DNA from: Chloroflexi bacterium TSY
GTDB lineage: Bacteria; Chloroflexota; Anaerolineae; Caldilineales; Caldilineaceae
NCBI GenBank assembly: GCA_019217005.1
Contig: JAHBNG010000172.1
Location: 1 to 25,299 of the forward strand
Direction of reading: 5' to 3'
DNA: 25,299 bases
Shown: piece after piece, positions 7,706 to 17,835 of the stretch
Layout of the letters: the number at the start of each line of letters is the position of its first letter
Position numbering within the stretch: position 1 is the first letter of the stretch
Notes under the pieces: generated by a model
What the model saw: the letters and a program-made list of their open reading frames with translations, nothing else
Databases searched by the model: none
What the model was told of the DNA's origin: nothing
Translations under genes and position numbers: made by a program

Positions 7706-10563
7706 TTACGTTGAGCTTTGGCCGTTGGGTATCACCTGGCGCAAAACATTCTGCAGATCTTGCATGCGCATAGGTTTGCTTAAATATGCATCCATTCCTG
7801 CTTGTAGACAGAGCTCTTTGTCATCCGACATCGCGTTGGCTGTGATAGCAACAATATAAGGTTGTTCATCCACATCGAACTGTGTGCGAATGTGTCGTGT
7901 AGCTGCTAAACCATCCATTTCGGGCATCTGAACATCCATGAGAATGACATCGTAAGCATTGGCTTGAAGAGCCTGAATGACCTCAAATCCCGTCGCGACG
8001 GCTGTTGCCTGGTAGCCAAGCTTTTCGAGCATCAAGAGGGCGACTTTTTGATTTGTGAGATTGTCTTCTGCCAATAGAATGGAAAGAGAGGTTTTATCTG
8101 TCCAAGGTTCAAGCTGATGACCATTTGAACGAATTTGTTTTTGGGGAAGCGTTATGTTTAAAAGGCCGGCCATGGCTAGTAAAAGCTGTTTTCGCTTCAT
8201 GGGCTTCGTCAGATAGGTAATGAATGGACAAGCGGTTGATTTTTCGCGATCTTCGATATCTAACAAGAAGGTGAGCAGAATGAAGGGCAGTTTAGGATTA
8301 TCTAGGATTTGACGGATTTTTTCGGCAGCACCGAGACCGTTGCTTTCAAGAGAGACAATGTTGTAAAGAGCTAGATCATAGTGTTCAGCGGTTTGCTTGA
8401 TCGTTGTATCCAGGTCTTGGTTCGACTGAACAATAGATTCTAATTCAGCTATGGAAGTCAGGATCGTAGATTGCATTCCCCAACTCTTGACAAGATTTGT
8501 CAGATGCTTTCGTCTTGTATCGTTATGATCAATGATTAAAATGCGCTTATTTGCTAGAGTTGTGTCGAGGGCCTTGTTGGGGTCAATATGGTCTGTCTTT
8601 AATTGAAGCGTAAAATGGAAGCTGGAACCAACGTTGACCTGACTTTCCACCCACATAGACCCACCCATCAAATGGCATAAACGTTTGCTAATTGTGAGTC
8701 CTAAACCTGTCCCTCCATATCGACGCGTTGTGGATGAATCAACCTGTGTAAATGAATCAAATAGTCGGGCAAGTTGGTCCGCAGGGATTCCGATTCCTGT
8801 GTCCCTGACACAAAAGTGGAGGAGATTCTGTTTCGTTATCGTGAGATAATCCACCGAGACAGAGATCGAGCCAGTATGGGTGAATCGCACCGCATTCCCG
8901 ATCAAGTTGACCAAAATTTGACGCAGGCGCATACTGTCTCCCCCAATTTCGTCAGGAATATCTGGATGAATGACATAGGAAATTTCAACCGACTTCTGGG
9001 AAACCTCCAGTGCAAATAGGTCAAACACCTCTTCAATACAGAGAGAGAGGTCGAAGATTCCTGAGGTCAAGATCAATTTCCCAGATTCGATCTTGGAGAA
9101 GTCAAGGATATCATCAATAATGTTTAAAAGGCCATTGCCGCTGTTTTGGATTGTTTCCACAAAATTTTCTTGCGCCGCCGTTAGGTCACTATTTCTCAGC
9201 AAATCTGTCATGCCAATCACTGCATTCATTGGTGTTCGGATCTCATGACTCATATTTGCTAGAAACTCGGACTTGGTGCGCGCTGCATCTTCAGCCGCTT
9301 CCTTGGCTATTCGTAACTGCTCTTCGGTTCTTCGCCGGACAATAGATGCGGAAAGGCTGCTGACCACTGTCTTAAGTAGAGACCTGATGTTGTCCGACCA
9401 TTCACGTTCTGACCGACAATACCCAAAGCCAACAAACCCCCATAATTCTTCCTCAACAAACAGCGGTGCCAGCAGAATCGACTGAACTTTGAATTTCAGC
9501 AGGAATTCCTGTTCGGATTTTGGAAATCGGCAAATCGCTCCCTCTACCATCTTTCCTGCAGAAAACAGGGCATACCAACGGCTAAGTTGGGGGTGGTAGC
9601 GCATATTCTGCATGCTCGGCTCATCATGGGTTCTCTCGTCGCCGTATGGATATGATTTTTGAAGATATAGACGCGATCCAAACTTGCTGCTTCACAAATC
9701 GCGCGGATCGATCGAATCACAGCTTCATCAAAATTGGATGCAGCGAGTAAGAGATGGCTTGCTTCGGCGGCAGCACGGGCCATTGCGGCATTTCTAACAA
9801 GCTCCTCTTCGGCTAATTTCAGACGCGTCACGTTGATGCCGATACAGAGGATATGCTCAACTTCATCATCACTTGATAGAAGCGGGCGTTTAATGGTTTC
9901 CATCCAGCGACTGGTCCCGATATCATCAATTACACGCTTAGTTGTGATTGAATATTCGCTTTTGGATTTGAGAACAGATAGGTCATTCTGATGGTAGGTA
10001 CGGGCTGATGCCGGATTTGAAACAAAATCTGCGTCGGTCTTTCCGATCATATCTTCGTGGTTTGTTTCGTAAAGGTCAGCAAAAAATTGATTCGTCAATA
10101 CATATTTACCAGTCAAATCTTTGACGAAAATCGCAACGGGGCTTGTATCCAATACTTTTCGGATAAAAGCTTGTTGACCACGTAGCTGCTCCGTAACTTT
10201 GCGCCGTTCCTCTAATTCGTGCTTATACTGTGCCAACAGGTTGCGTTGACGACGGGAAATATAGTTCGTTACTTCAACAAATATTGTGTAGAACAGAAAA
10301 ATAAAGGCAAGACGTTCCGGTCGGAGCATCGCAATGGGCAGATCAGATAACGCAATCCAACCCGACAAGAGCAATAAAATGAGCAGCATTGCTCCATAGA
10401 TCTGACGCGAATATAGAAACGCCGCGAGTATGATCGGTGTGTAGAGAATCGCTATCCATGAAATATAAACGGTTTGTAATTGGATTTGGACTAGGGTGAC
10501 AATAACTGCGACGAAGGTATAGACGCCCAAGACCATCACGGGAAGTCTGGAGGAGTTCGTCAT
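7706..10563 (-). pseudogene. Hybrid sensor histidine kinase (TM-PAS-GAF-HisKA-HATPase-REC-REC), frameshifted
   Basis: The order from the start at 10563 is as follows. The first ~110 residues hold four or five hydrophobic segments. A coiled-coil-like linker (RNLLAQYKHELEERRKVTEQ) comes next. A PAS domain follows (IRKVLDTSPVAIFVKDLTGK), then a GAF domain split by the frameshift. HisKA has the phospho-His in FLANMSHEIRTPMNAVIGM, and HATPase has RDTGIGIPADQ and GGTGLGLTISKRL. The first receiver is degenerate, since LALYN stands where the phospho-Asp strand should be. The second receiver is intact (AEDN, VILMDVQMPEMDG, YLSKP). The frame changes at the A5 run complementary to 9656-9660; restoring one base joins RVYIFK to YPYGDERTHDEPSMQN and gives about 952 residues. 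No response regulator gene is adjacent, so the C-terminal receiver may act in a phosphorelay with a distant partner. Confidence 0.85.
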
Positions 10564-10590
10564 TCAAGCTGTCCTTGTACTATGATTGAG

Positions 10591-10671
10591 AACCTATCCG
10601 AAAAATGGTTGTGAGTTCAAGCAATTTACCCGAGAGCGGTATACATTGTCACAGCACTTTTCGGATAAGCA
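10591..10671 (+). repeat. Palindromic repeat family B, copy 2
   Basis: AACCTATCCGAAAAATGGTT at the left and GCACTTTTCGGATAAGCAC at the right, with conserved GTGAGTTC and GTCACAG boxes inside. It lies between the start of the sensor kinase gene and the stop codon of the enolase-family gene (10672-10674), both on the minus strand. It could therefore also terminate transcription of the upstream gene. Confidence 0.85.
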
Positions 10672-11878
10672 CTAAGGGCGCACTGGCGTTCCATCAGGCA
10701 AGCGTGTTTGTGTCCATAATTCGACACTGTCCTGACAGGGATATTTTGCGGCAAGCTTCTCATCTATGTCAATTCCTAAACCCGGAAGATTGTTTGGATA
10801 CATATACCCATTGTGTACTTCTGGAAGACCTGGGAACATATCATAGCCCAGGTTGTTAAAGCGGCACCATTCTTGGACACCAAAATTGGGTGCCCACAAA
10901 TCAAGATGCAGATTTGCAGCATGACCGACGGGAGAAGTGTCACCTGGTCCATGCCAAGCTGTCCGGATACCATACATTTGAGCAAAGGCTGCTACGTTCC
11001 GAGCAGGTGTAATCCCTCCCATCTGACTAACATGCATCCGAATGAAATCAATAAGCTTGCCTGCAATCAAAGGTTGCCATTCACGCGGATTGTTGAAGAG
11101 TTCACCCATTGCCAAGGGGGTAGCACACTGCTCGCGAATACGAGCAAACCATTCGATATCTTCTGGAGCCAGGGCGTCTTCCAAAAAGAAAAGCTTGAAC
11201 TGTTCTAGATCTTTGGCAAATTGTACCGCCTCGATTGGTTGGAGCCGTTCGTGGATGTCGTGTAGCAGTTCAATTTCCTCTCCAATTTCCGACCGTACAT
11301 GTTCAATCATTCTCAATACGCCGCGCATATAGGCACGACGGTCAAAATAAGCCCCCTCGGGTGCTCCTTCTGGCTTCACAAGGTTTACGGCATTACCGCC
11401 ATACCCACCCATCTGTACGCGAATAAAGCGATACCCTTCTTCCATATAGCGACGTACGCTCTCTGCCACTTCCTGTGGTGCGTTACCATTGGCATGACCA
11501 TAGACTGCGGCTGCCTCACGACACTTGCCCCCCAAAAGCTCATAGACAGGCATATTCGCCTGTTTTCCTTATAATATCCCAAAGCGCTTGATCCACACCG
11601 GAGATGGCATTGTTGAGTACTGGGCCATTGCGCCAGTAGCTATGAACCATCGACATCTGCCAAATCTCTTCGATCCGCGAGACATCGCGGCCAATCAAGA
11701 AAGGCTTCAGATGTTTTTCGATTGCCGTATGAACGGCGTGAAATCGTTGAGTGAATGTTGCGCAACCTAAACCGTAAAGACCCGGTTCAGAAGTCACGAG
11801 CTTTACAATCACTAAACGTGAGCCAGCGGGCTGCGTCAAGATCACTTGAACATCTTGAATTGTCGTATGGCTGGACAT
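10672..11878 (-). pseudogene. Enolase-superfamily sugar acid dehydratase (mannonate dehydratase/RspA-like), frameshifted
   Basis: The start is ATG 11878 with AAGGGA upstream ([20 protein letters not shown]). The N-terminal capping domain ends in [12 protein letters not shown]. The barrel follows in another frame from about 11570 ([20 protein letters not shown]). It carries ELLHDIHERLQP, FFLEDALAPED, LAMGELFNN and TAWHGPGDTSPVGHAAN, whose Asp/Glu/Glu metal ligands and His-Asp pair fit the mannonate dehydratase subgroup. The tail GYMYPNNLPGLGIDIDEKLA and WTQTRLPDGTPVRP is characteristic of that group. The frame is broken by one extra base around 11569-11576; expected ATTAAAGG, present ATTATAAGG on the coding strand. 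Repaired length is about 401 residues, normal for the family. It is divergent from the proline racemase-family gene. Confidence 0.85.
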
Positions 11879-11899
11879 AGAGTTTCCCTTTATCTGAGG

Positions 11900-12005
11900 T
11901 GATCTACCACAAATTGTGTAAAAGCCATAGGACTCACGCAGAGTCCTGAGCCACTTGGTAGCCCTGATAAAAAGCGAATTTATACACAATTTGGGATACC
12001 ACCTT
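11900..12005. repeat. Palindromic element family C, copy 1
   Basis: The outer arms are GGTGATCTACCACAAATTGT (left) and ACAATTTGGGATACCACC (right), imperfectly complementary, with an inner perfect hairpin AGGACTC-ACGCA-GAGTCCT. The TACCACAAA(T/G)TGTGTAAA arm is shared with the element at 22084-22162. It occupies the 5' leader of the enolase-family gene and ends 22 bases before its start codon, so it would be transcribed as a hairpin close to the ribosome binding site. Confidence 0.65.
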
Positions 12006-12106
12006 ATTTTGGCAACAATCATACTTCATGGTACATAGTAAACCTTGACGAAAACAAACCAGTAATTGACGAAAATGATACGTAGGTTTACGTTGAGGGG
12101 TGAACC

Positions 12107-12136
12107 TTGACGATGCCATCTGGCCGAAAGTATAAC
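12107..12136 (+). promoter_or_regulatory. Sigma-70-type promoter for proline racemase-family gene
   Basis: TTGACG (-35, 12107-12112) and TATAAC (-10, 12131-12136) are separated by 18 bp and lie about 50 bp before the start codon. TTGACGA also occurs at about 12047 and 12066 in the same intergenic space, so the region holds three similar boxes that could be -35 elements or operator half-sites. Confidence 0.5.
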
Positions 12137-12184
12137 TGACGCCTGAGATTCTAATTTTACTCTGGATAATGGGGGAAGGTCAAT

Positions 12185-13240
12185 ATGCAATTGAGCAATA
12201 TGATTACTGCTGTCGATGCCCATGCTTGTGGCGAGCCTGGGCGGGTGATTACGGGTGGGGTTGTCAACGTTCCAGGAAACTCCATGTTCGAGAAGGCTAT
12301 GTGGTTGAAGAATCATGGTGATTCATTGCGCCTACGTATGTTGCACGAGCCACGTGGCTATCCCGCGTTGTGCTGTAATTTGATTGTTCCACCGATCCAC
12401 CCAGCCGCAGATGCGGGGTTTATCATTATGGAACAAACTGAATATCCGGCGATGTCAGGGTCCAATACGATTTGTGTATCAACGGTTCTACTTGAGACGG
12501 GTATGATCCCGATGCGGGAACCAGTGACGGAGCTGGTACTCGAAGCTCCTGCTGGGTTAATTCATGTGCGCGCTGATTGTGCAAATGGCAAGGTCAAACG
12601 AGTTACTTTCAAAAATGTTCCTGCATTTGCGACACACTTGGATACAGAGATCGACGTTCCACATTTGGGTAAGGTTACGGTCGATGTGGCTTGGGGCGGC
12701 ATGTGGTATGCGATTGCAGACGCAACCATGCTTGGCATCGAGCTAATTCCCGAAAATGGTGCTGAAGTTGCTCGCATTAGCGCTATGATTCGGGCTGCAG
12801 CGTCGGAACAATTGCCGATTGCTCATCCTGAAAATCCAGAAATAGCCAATGTTAGCATTTCGCAACTCTCCGCTCCCCCGACGCATCCCTCTGCCCACTG
12901 CAAAAATGCCGTCACGGTTGCCTCGGGTCCGCTCCGTTGGGATGCCCCCAGCACATGGACGGGAGCACTTGATCGATCTCCTTGTGGCACGGGGACCTGC
13001 GCCAAAATGGCTGTCATGTACGCCAAGGGCAAGTTGGGACTAAACGAAGATTTTATCCATGAAAGCATCATCGGTACACTTTTTACTGGTCGTTTACTGG
13101 AGGAAACGCGAGTGGGCCCTTATCAGGCCGTTGTCCCAACGTTGAGTGGGCAAGGATGGATTACGGGATTTGCCAACTATGTTGTCGACCCAAGCGATCC
13201 TTTTCCAGAAGGCTTTACAGTGGGTGATATTTGGGCGTGA
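12185..13240 (+). CDS. Proline racemase-family protein (hydroxyproline epimerase / 3-hydroxyproline dehydratase type)
   Basis: This 351-residue PLP-independent enzyme belongs to the proline racemase superfamily. The N-terminal ITAVDAHACGEPGRVITGG is a family signature. At the first catalytic position MSGSNTICVST has Ser where proline racemases carry Cys (MCGHGTI). The second catalytic Cys is kept in DRSPCGTGTCAKMA. This Ser/Cys pairing is found in family members acting as 4-hydroxyproline 2-epimerase or trans-3-hydroxy-L-proline dehydratase rather than true proline racemase (established family knowledge); substrate choice here is inference. The start follows a strong GGGGGAAGG. It is apparently intact, one of the few undamaged catabolic genes in this block. 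Its neighbours (enolase-family, Gfo/Idh) suggest a sugar acid or amino acid catabolic cluster. Confidence 0.85.
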   Translation: MQLSNMITAVDAHACGEPGRVITGGVVNVPGNSMFEKAMWLKNHGDSLRLRMLHEPRGYPALCCNLIVPPIHPAADAGFIIMEQTEYPAMSGSNTICVSTVLLETGMIPMREPVTELVLEAPAGLIHVRADCANGKVKRVTFKNVPAFATHLDTEIDVPHLGKVTVDVAWGGMWYAIADATMLGIELIPENGAEVARISAMIRAAASEQLPIAHPENPEIANVSISQLSAPPTHPSAHCKNAVTVASGPLRWDAPSTWTGALDRSPCGTGTCAKMAVMYAKGKLGLNEDFIHESIIGTLFTGRLLEETRVGPYQAVVPTLSGQGWITGFANYVVDPSDPFPEGFTVGDIWA

Positions 13241-13433
13241 TCATATGAATGCAATGGAATGTGATTTCGCCTTTGACATGACCCCTGTTGTATGCTACCG
13301 TAGGATTGATCGTACTATTTGTGGATACTGAGCACTGCCATGAACTTAAAATAAATTTGACCGTTTTCAGTCGAGGAGAACAGCCGAATTGGATTTAAGT
13401 TTATGAGCTAGTGCGGTAGAAATCGTAAATTCT

Positions 13434-14514
13434 ATGACCAACTACACAATTCACCAAAGAGCAAAGCTGCCGACCACCGTTCAACCCATCGTCAGTATTG
13501 GAGCAGGTGGTATCGTACACGATGCACATTATCCTGCCTATCGCAAAGCTGGCTTTGAGATTATCGGGCTATTTGATCCCAATACAGAATGTGCTGAAAT
13601 GATGGCAGATAAATTTGATGTACCGCATATCTTTACCTCAATCGATCATGCGGCTTCTCAAACACCATCAAACGCTGTCTTTGATGTAGCTGTGCCCGCA
13701 AGCGCGATTCTCGATGTATTGTACCAGTTGCCAAATGAACGAGCCGTCCTGATACAAAAGCCCATGGGCGAGAATTTGGGTGAAGCGCGAGAGATTCGGA
13801 CACTGTGTGAGAAGAAAGGATTGACAGCCGCAATCAACTTTCAAATGCGCTATGCCCCTTTTGTTATAGCTGCTCGTAGCCTTATCGACCAAGGAATCAT
13901 TGGCGATGTACATGATATGGAGATTCGCGTCACGGTCTATACTCCGTGGCATCTCTGGCCCTTTTTACAAAAAAGTACCCTATTCAGAAATTCTCTACCA
14001 TAGCATCCATTATATTGATCTGGTGCGCTCATTTTTGGGAAGACCCAAGGGAATTTATGCCAAAACGGTCAGACATCCTAAGTTGCTAGAGATGCAAGGC
14101 TCGCGTACCAATATCATTTTTGACTATGGAGACGTTCTGCGTTGTAACGTGGAGACCAATCATCATCATGAATATGGTCTTCGTCATCAGGAAAGCTATG
14201 TGAAATGGGAAGGGACAAAGGGCGCAATTAAAGCAACAATGGGGTTATTGATGAATTACCCAACTGGAGAGCCAGATGCCTTTGAATTCTGCGTGTCAAA
14301 TGAAGACGAAGAACCGAAGTGGATTCCAGTCAAGATCGACGGTAGTTGGTTTCCGGATGCTTTTATTGGCAGTATGGCAAGCCTCATGTGCTATACAGAA
14401 GGATCGAGCGACACATTGCCCACGTCCGTGCAAGACGCCTATCAAACAATGGTTGTTGCAGATGCCGCCTGCCGCTCCAGCGATCGGGGAGCGACACCTT
14501 TGGAAGAGTATTAG
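13434..14514 (+). pseudogene. Gfo/Idh/MocA family oxidoreductase, frameshifted
   Basis: The N-terminal Rossmann part has VSIGAGGIVHDAHYPAYRKA for the NAD(P) site and VLIQKPMGENLGEAREIRTL, whose EKP-equivalent lysine is seen as QKP. The C-terminal domain follows in the next frame: VPYSEILYHSIHYIDLVRSF, with the HSIHYID motif that holds the catalytic His region. The frame changes at the A6 run 13969-13974; dropping one base joins PWHLWPFLQK to VPYSEILY and gives about 359 residues, normal for the family. Members oxidise or reduce sugars and inositols. The ribosome binding site is weak; a GAGGAGAA stands 60 bases upstream without a usable start. Positions 13241-13433 hold no recognisable gene. 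Confidence 0.82.
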
Positions 14515-14612
14515 ATGTCCCTCGACGTTTTATCGACGTTTTATTGCTAAACTGAGCGTGTCATGTGAACGTTGCCCTTATTATCATTTTATCGGCGTTC
14601 AAGAAGTCAGTT

Positions 14613-14646
14613 AAGCATCTGGTTCCCCCGAGCCAGATGCTTTTAT
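14613..14646 (+). terminator. Rho-independent terminator
   Basis: Stem AAGCATCTGG / CCAGATGCTT (10 bp, perfect) around TTCCCCCGAG, followed by TTTTATATT. It lies about 100 bases after the Gfo/Idh stop codon and closes that transcription unit. Confidence 0.8.
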
Positions 14647-14751
14647 ATTGGAAACCAGGGATCAAAGATAGGGCACGTGCATTCGCTCAAGTTGCATCGC
14701 CGGCTTGGATTGCGAAGTTCCTTTCTGCGCGGTTTGTTCCATTATATTATA

Positions 14752-14797
14752 GGCTCACCCGCATATTGCGAAATATTTCACAATATGCGGGTGAGCC
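14752..14797. repeat. Near-perfect 46-bp palindrome
   Basis: GGCTCACCCGCATATTG and its exact complement flank CGAAATATTTCA, itself centred on the palindrome GAAATATTTC. No gene overlaps it. It has no T-tract, so it is not an ordinary terminator. A binding site, a REP-type element or the relic of a MITE are all possible. Confidence 0.8.
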
Positions 14798-14911
14798 TTC
14801 GGCGGCGCGTGGTAAAAGCATGATTGATGGCTGACGTCATTATGTCAACCAATCCGACTACATCGTCACGCAACTTTGCGAATAAACTTAAGAAAAAATT
14901 GGAATAACAAA

Positions 14912-14963
14912 AACGACTATGCTGTTTCAGTGTCTCTGTTCTGAAACAAGCTGGATAGCCGTT
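14912..14963. repeat. Imperfect hairpin
   Basis: AACGACTATGCTGTTTCAG (14912-14930) pairs with CTGAAACAAGCTGGATAGCC plus GTT (14941-14963) around TGTCTCTGTT, with a 7-bp perfect base (GTTTCAG/CTGAAAC) and a small bulge. It lies in the 790-base gene-free stretch 14515-15305, where no open frame resembles a known protein. Confidence 0.55.
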
Positions 14964-15100
14964 CATCAACCAAAAAAATTAATTCTTAGGAAACAAAAAG
15001 AGGAACCGCTTGTTTGATTCCTCTGTCCCCTATTATATCACGGATGTTGCGAAGTGTCAACCCCCTAAAAAATCGAAAATTTAAACTAGAACTTAACCGC

Positions 15101-15129
15101 TTGACCAGCAGTAGGGAATTGGGTATAGT
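15101..15129 (+). promoter_or_regulatory. Sigma-70-type promoter for DUF4432-sthA
   Basis: TTGACC (15101-15106) and TATAGT (15124-15129) are spaced by exactly 17 bp, close to consensus. Transcription would start around 15136, leaving an untranslated leader of about 170 nt before ATG 15306. Confidence 0.65.
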
Positions 15130-15139
15130 GAAGTTATTT

Positions 15140-15259
15140 TGAGTCTGCAAACATAATGAGAGCGAGAGAGGCTTTGCCGTACATCGACAAGGTGGCTGAA
15201 GCGTAGTGAGTTGCCGCTCTTGGATCCTGCAATTCGCAGTCTTGCAAAAACTTGACTCA
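15140..15259 (+). other. Candidate structured 5' leader RNA
   Basis: Within the predicted leader three helices can nest into a junction. P1 is TGAGTC-TGCAA (15140-15150) with TTGCA (15242-15246) and GACTCA (15254-15259). P2 is GAGAGCG (15158-15164) with CGCTCTT (15215-15221). P3 is CTGC-AATTC-GCAG (15227-15239). I do not recognise a known riboswitch consensus. The fold is worked out by eye and is unproven. Confidence 0.35.
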
Positions 15260-15305
15260 TTTACAAAGACTTTTCACTTTCAAACATTCTAGAAGGAAGA
15301 ATTCA

Positions 15306-16391
15306 ATGCAATCAACCAAAATCCACCTAACTCCCCATATGTTCGATTTCAAGGAACATCTTATACTTGAGCAAGGCCCCTTTTCTGCCGTCGCATTCCA
15401 GTGGAACAGCGGTGTCTGTGGTCTGAGATTGAGCAATGAACAGGGCAGTTTGACGATGCTTCCCTTCCAAGGTCAACAGATCTGGTCAGCTGAGTTTGGA
15501 GGGCGTGAGATCACAATGAAGTCGATGTTTGATGGGCCACGGGCCACGCGTGACTACCTAGAAAATTATGGCGGCTTTCTCCTTCATTGTGGCTTCATGG
15601 CAATGGGTGTTCCAACGGCGGATGATGATCATCCGCTGCACGGTGAATTGCCCAATGCGTCTTATAGCAAAGCACATATCGAGTTGGGCGAGGATGAGAG
15701 AGGTGTCTATATTGGTTTAGGCGGTGTTTACAATCATACTCTAGCGTTTAGCACCAACTATCTGGCCGAGCCACTGGTCAAGCTCTACGCTGACTCTAGC
15801 CGATTCCGCATCATTTTTCAAGCGACCAATCTGAAGAGCTCGCCGATGGAATATATGTATATGGCCCACGTTAACTTTCGTCCAGTGGACAATGGACGTC
15901 TAGTCTATAGTGCCCCTTGTACGCCGGAACATGTACGGATACGTGAAAGTATTCCCCCACATGTCAAACCCAGCCCTGAATATTTGGAATTTATAGATAC
16001 GCTAAGAAGCGATCCAAGTCAACACAATGTTCTTTCTCCTACCCTTTCATTTGACCCAGAAATTGTCTTCAATATTGACTATCAAGCCGATGAGGCGGGG
16101 TGGGCACACAGTATGCAGGTTCACCCTGATGGCAGTGCAGATTATATTGCTCACCAGCCTGAACAGCTCAACGTAGGCGTACGTTGGATTTGTCGAATGA
16201 TGGATCAGGATGCGATTGGAATTGTTCTTCCGGCAACAGCCGGACCCGAAGGATACCGGACAGAAAAAGCCAAAGGACTCGTACGTACATTGGCCGGTGG
16301 AGAACAGTTTCGATGTGAGATGGAAGCAGGGGTGCTGTTAGAAGACGACGTAGAAAAGATGGAAGAAAAGATTACTCAAATCCTTTCTTGA
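15306..16391 (+). CDS. DUF4432 / aldose 1-epimerase-like protein
   Basis: This 361-residue protein has the galactose mutarotase-like beta-sandwich pattern of DUF4432 proteins. [15 protein letters not shown] is followed by [20 protein letters not shown], whose His residues match the sugar-binding His of aldose epimerases. [18 protein letters not shown] supplies a later strand, and a Glu occurs near the C-terminal EAGVLLEDD. Start ATG 15306 follows AGAAGGAAG by 6-9 bases and is preferred over an in-frame ATG at 15252, which lies inside the leader. Members are thought to bind or epimerise sugars; the substrate is unknown. sthA starts 25 bases after the stop, so they should be cotranscribed. It is apparently intact. 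Confidence 0.82.
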   Translation: MQSTKIHLTPHMFDFKEHLILEQGPFSAVAFQWNSGVCGLRLSNEQGSLTMLPFQGQQIWSAEFGGREITMKSMFDGPRATRDYLENYGGFLLHCGFMAMGVPTADDDHPLHGELPNASYSKAHIELGEDERGVYIGLGGVYNHTLAFSTNYLAEPLVKLYADSSRFRIIFQATNLKSSPMEYMYMAHVNFRPVDNGRLVYSAPCTPEHVRIRESIPPHVKPSPEYLEFIDTLRSDPSQHNVLSPTLSFDPEIVFNIDYQADEAGWAHSMQVHPDGSADYIAHQPEQLNVGVRWICRMMDQDAIGIVLPATAGPEGYRTEKAKGLVRTLAGGEQFRCEMEAGVLLEDDVEKMEEKITQILS

Positions 16392-16416
16392 TTGCACTGA
16401 ATTCAGAACAGAAAAT

Positions 16417-17790
16417 ATGTCAATCGAAAACAATCAATTCGATGTTATTGTGATTGGCAGCGGTCCTGGTGGTGAAGGCGCTGCGATGAAGGCCGCCAAG
16501 GAAGGCAAACATGTTGCTGTGATAGACGATTTCTATCAAGTTGGTGGCAATTGTACCCATCGGGCGACGATTCCGAGTAAAGCCTTGCGTCAATCAGTTC
16601 AACAGATTGTAGATATCGGCGACTTTCGTCGCAAAAACTATCAAGACCTGTTACGCTCTGCAGAATCGGTCATTGCACAGCAGGTGAGCTTGCGCAGTAG
16701 TTTTTACGCACGTAACTTAGTCGATGTGATTCATGGACGAGCTGCCTTCTTGGACGCAAACAAGGTCGAGGTCACGTCCGAATTGGGTGCAAAGCATTTT
16801 ACGGCGGATGCGTTTGTCATTGCTACGGGAGCACGTCCTTATCATCCTGAAAATGTTGATTTTGACCATCCCCGCATTCTGGATAGTGACACCGTGCTGC
16901 ATTTGGATGACAATCCTCGTTCGATCACCATCTATGGTGCTGGTGTGATCGGTTGTGAATATGCCTCTATCTTCCGCAGCTTGGGAGTCAAGGTCAATCT
17001 GATTAATACGCGAGATCGACTCTTGACCTTTTTGGATGATGAAATCATTGACGCCTTGGCCTATCACTTGCGTGAACAAGGGGCGCTTATTCGGCACAAC
17101 GAAGAGATGCACAAGGTCGAAGCAGATGACCAAGGCGTGACGCTAAATCTGAAATCGAAAAAGGAGATTCGCGGCGATTATCTGCTTTGGGCCGATGGGC
17201 GGACTGGAAATTCAGACAACATGGGGCTTGAGAAACTGGCCCTTGAGCGGGATCGACGCGGCAATATAGTGGTCAATGAGAATTATCAATCTTCTCAGCC
17301 ACACATCTATGCAGTCGGCGACGTCACCGGCTACCCCAGTCTGGCCAGTGCAGCCTATGATCAGGGGCGTTTTGCAGCCACACATCTAGTCTTTGGCAAA
17401 TGTGATTACAAATTGGTGGAACTGATCCCAACAGGCATTTATACATTGCCGGAAATCAGTTCAGTAGGACAAACGGAACGAGAGCTGACGGAAGCCAGGG
17501 TTCCCTATGAAGTTGGTCATGCCTTTTTCAAAGATCTCGCCCGAGCGCAGATCAGTGGGCGAACGGTTGGTATGTTGAAGATCCTCTTTCATCGTGAGTC
17601 GCTTCAGATTCTGGGCATTCACTGTTTTGGTGCACAAGCTTCTGAGATTATTCATATTGGTCAGGCAATTATCTCTCAAAAAGGCAAAGCGAATACGCTT
17701 ATGTACTTTATCAATACGACGTTTAACTATCCAACGATGGCCGAAGCGTATCGTGTGGCGGCTTTGAATGGTCTAAATCGTGTCCGGTAA
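16417..17790 (+). CDS. sthA: Soluble (Si-specific) NAD(P)+ transhydrogenase
   Basis: This 457-residue flavoprotein disulfide reductase-family member interconverts NADPH and NADH in the cytoplasm. FAD site: [18 protein letters not shown] (residues 10-27). Instead of the redox CxxxxC it has [16 protein letters not shown] with only one Cys (C46), the hallmark that separates SthA from dihydrolipoamide dehydrogenase. The second Rossmann motif is [15 protein letters not shown] (about 170-185), and the FAD-binding [17 protein letters not shown] lies near residue 300. The C-terminus [20 protein letters not shown] is characteristic of SthA. It is cotranscribed with the DUF4432 gene, which would be consistent with sugar oxidation generating NADPH that SthA rebalances (inference). 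It faces the convergent E1 gene across a 133-bp gap. No frameshift seen. Confidence 0.9.
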   Translation: MSIENNQFDVIVIGSGPGGEGAAMKAAKEGKHVAVIDDFYQVGGNCTHRATIPSKALRQSVQQIVDIGDFRRKNYQDLLRSAESVIAQQVSLRSSFYARNLVDVIHGRAAFLDANKVEVTSELGAKHFTADAFVIATGARPYHPENVDFDHPRILDSDTVLHLDDNPRSITIYGAGVIGCEYASIFRSLGVKVNLINTRDRLLTFLDDEIIDALAYHLREQGALIRHNEEMHKVEADDQGVTLNLKSKKEIRGDYLLWADGRTGNSDNMGLEKLALERDRRGNIVVNENYQSSQPHIYAVGDVTGYPSLASAAYDQGRFAATHLVFGKCDYKLVELIPTGIYTLPEISSVGQTERELTEARVPYEVGHAFFKDLARAQISGRTVGMLKILFHRESLQILGIHCFGAQASEIIHIGQAIISQKGKANTLMYFINTTFNYPTMAEAYRVAALNGLNRVR

Positions 17791-17835
17791 TCAAGGAGAA
17801 TATGGGTGTCTGAGGAATTATGGGATTTTCCGTCG

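Noticed and set aside
10155..10185. CTTTTCGGATAAAAGC inside the sensor kinase as another family B repeat
   Set aside because: It lies within well-conserved PAS coding sequence and lacks the second arm and the GTGAGTCC/GTCACAG boxes.
16417..17790. Dihydrolipoamide dehydrogenase (E3) serving the nearby E1
   Set aside because: The redox CxxxxC is absent (single Cys in GGNCTHRAT) and the C-terminus matches SthA.
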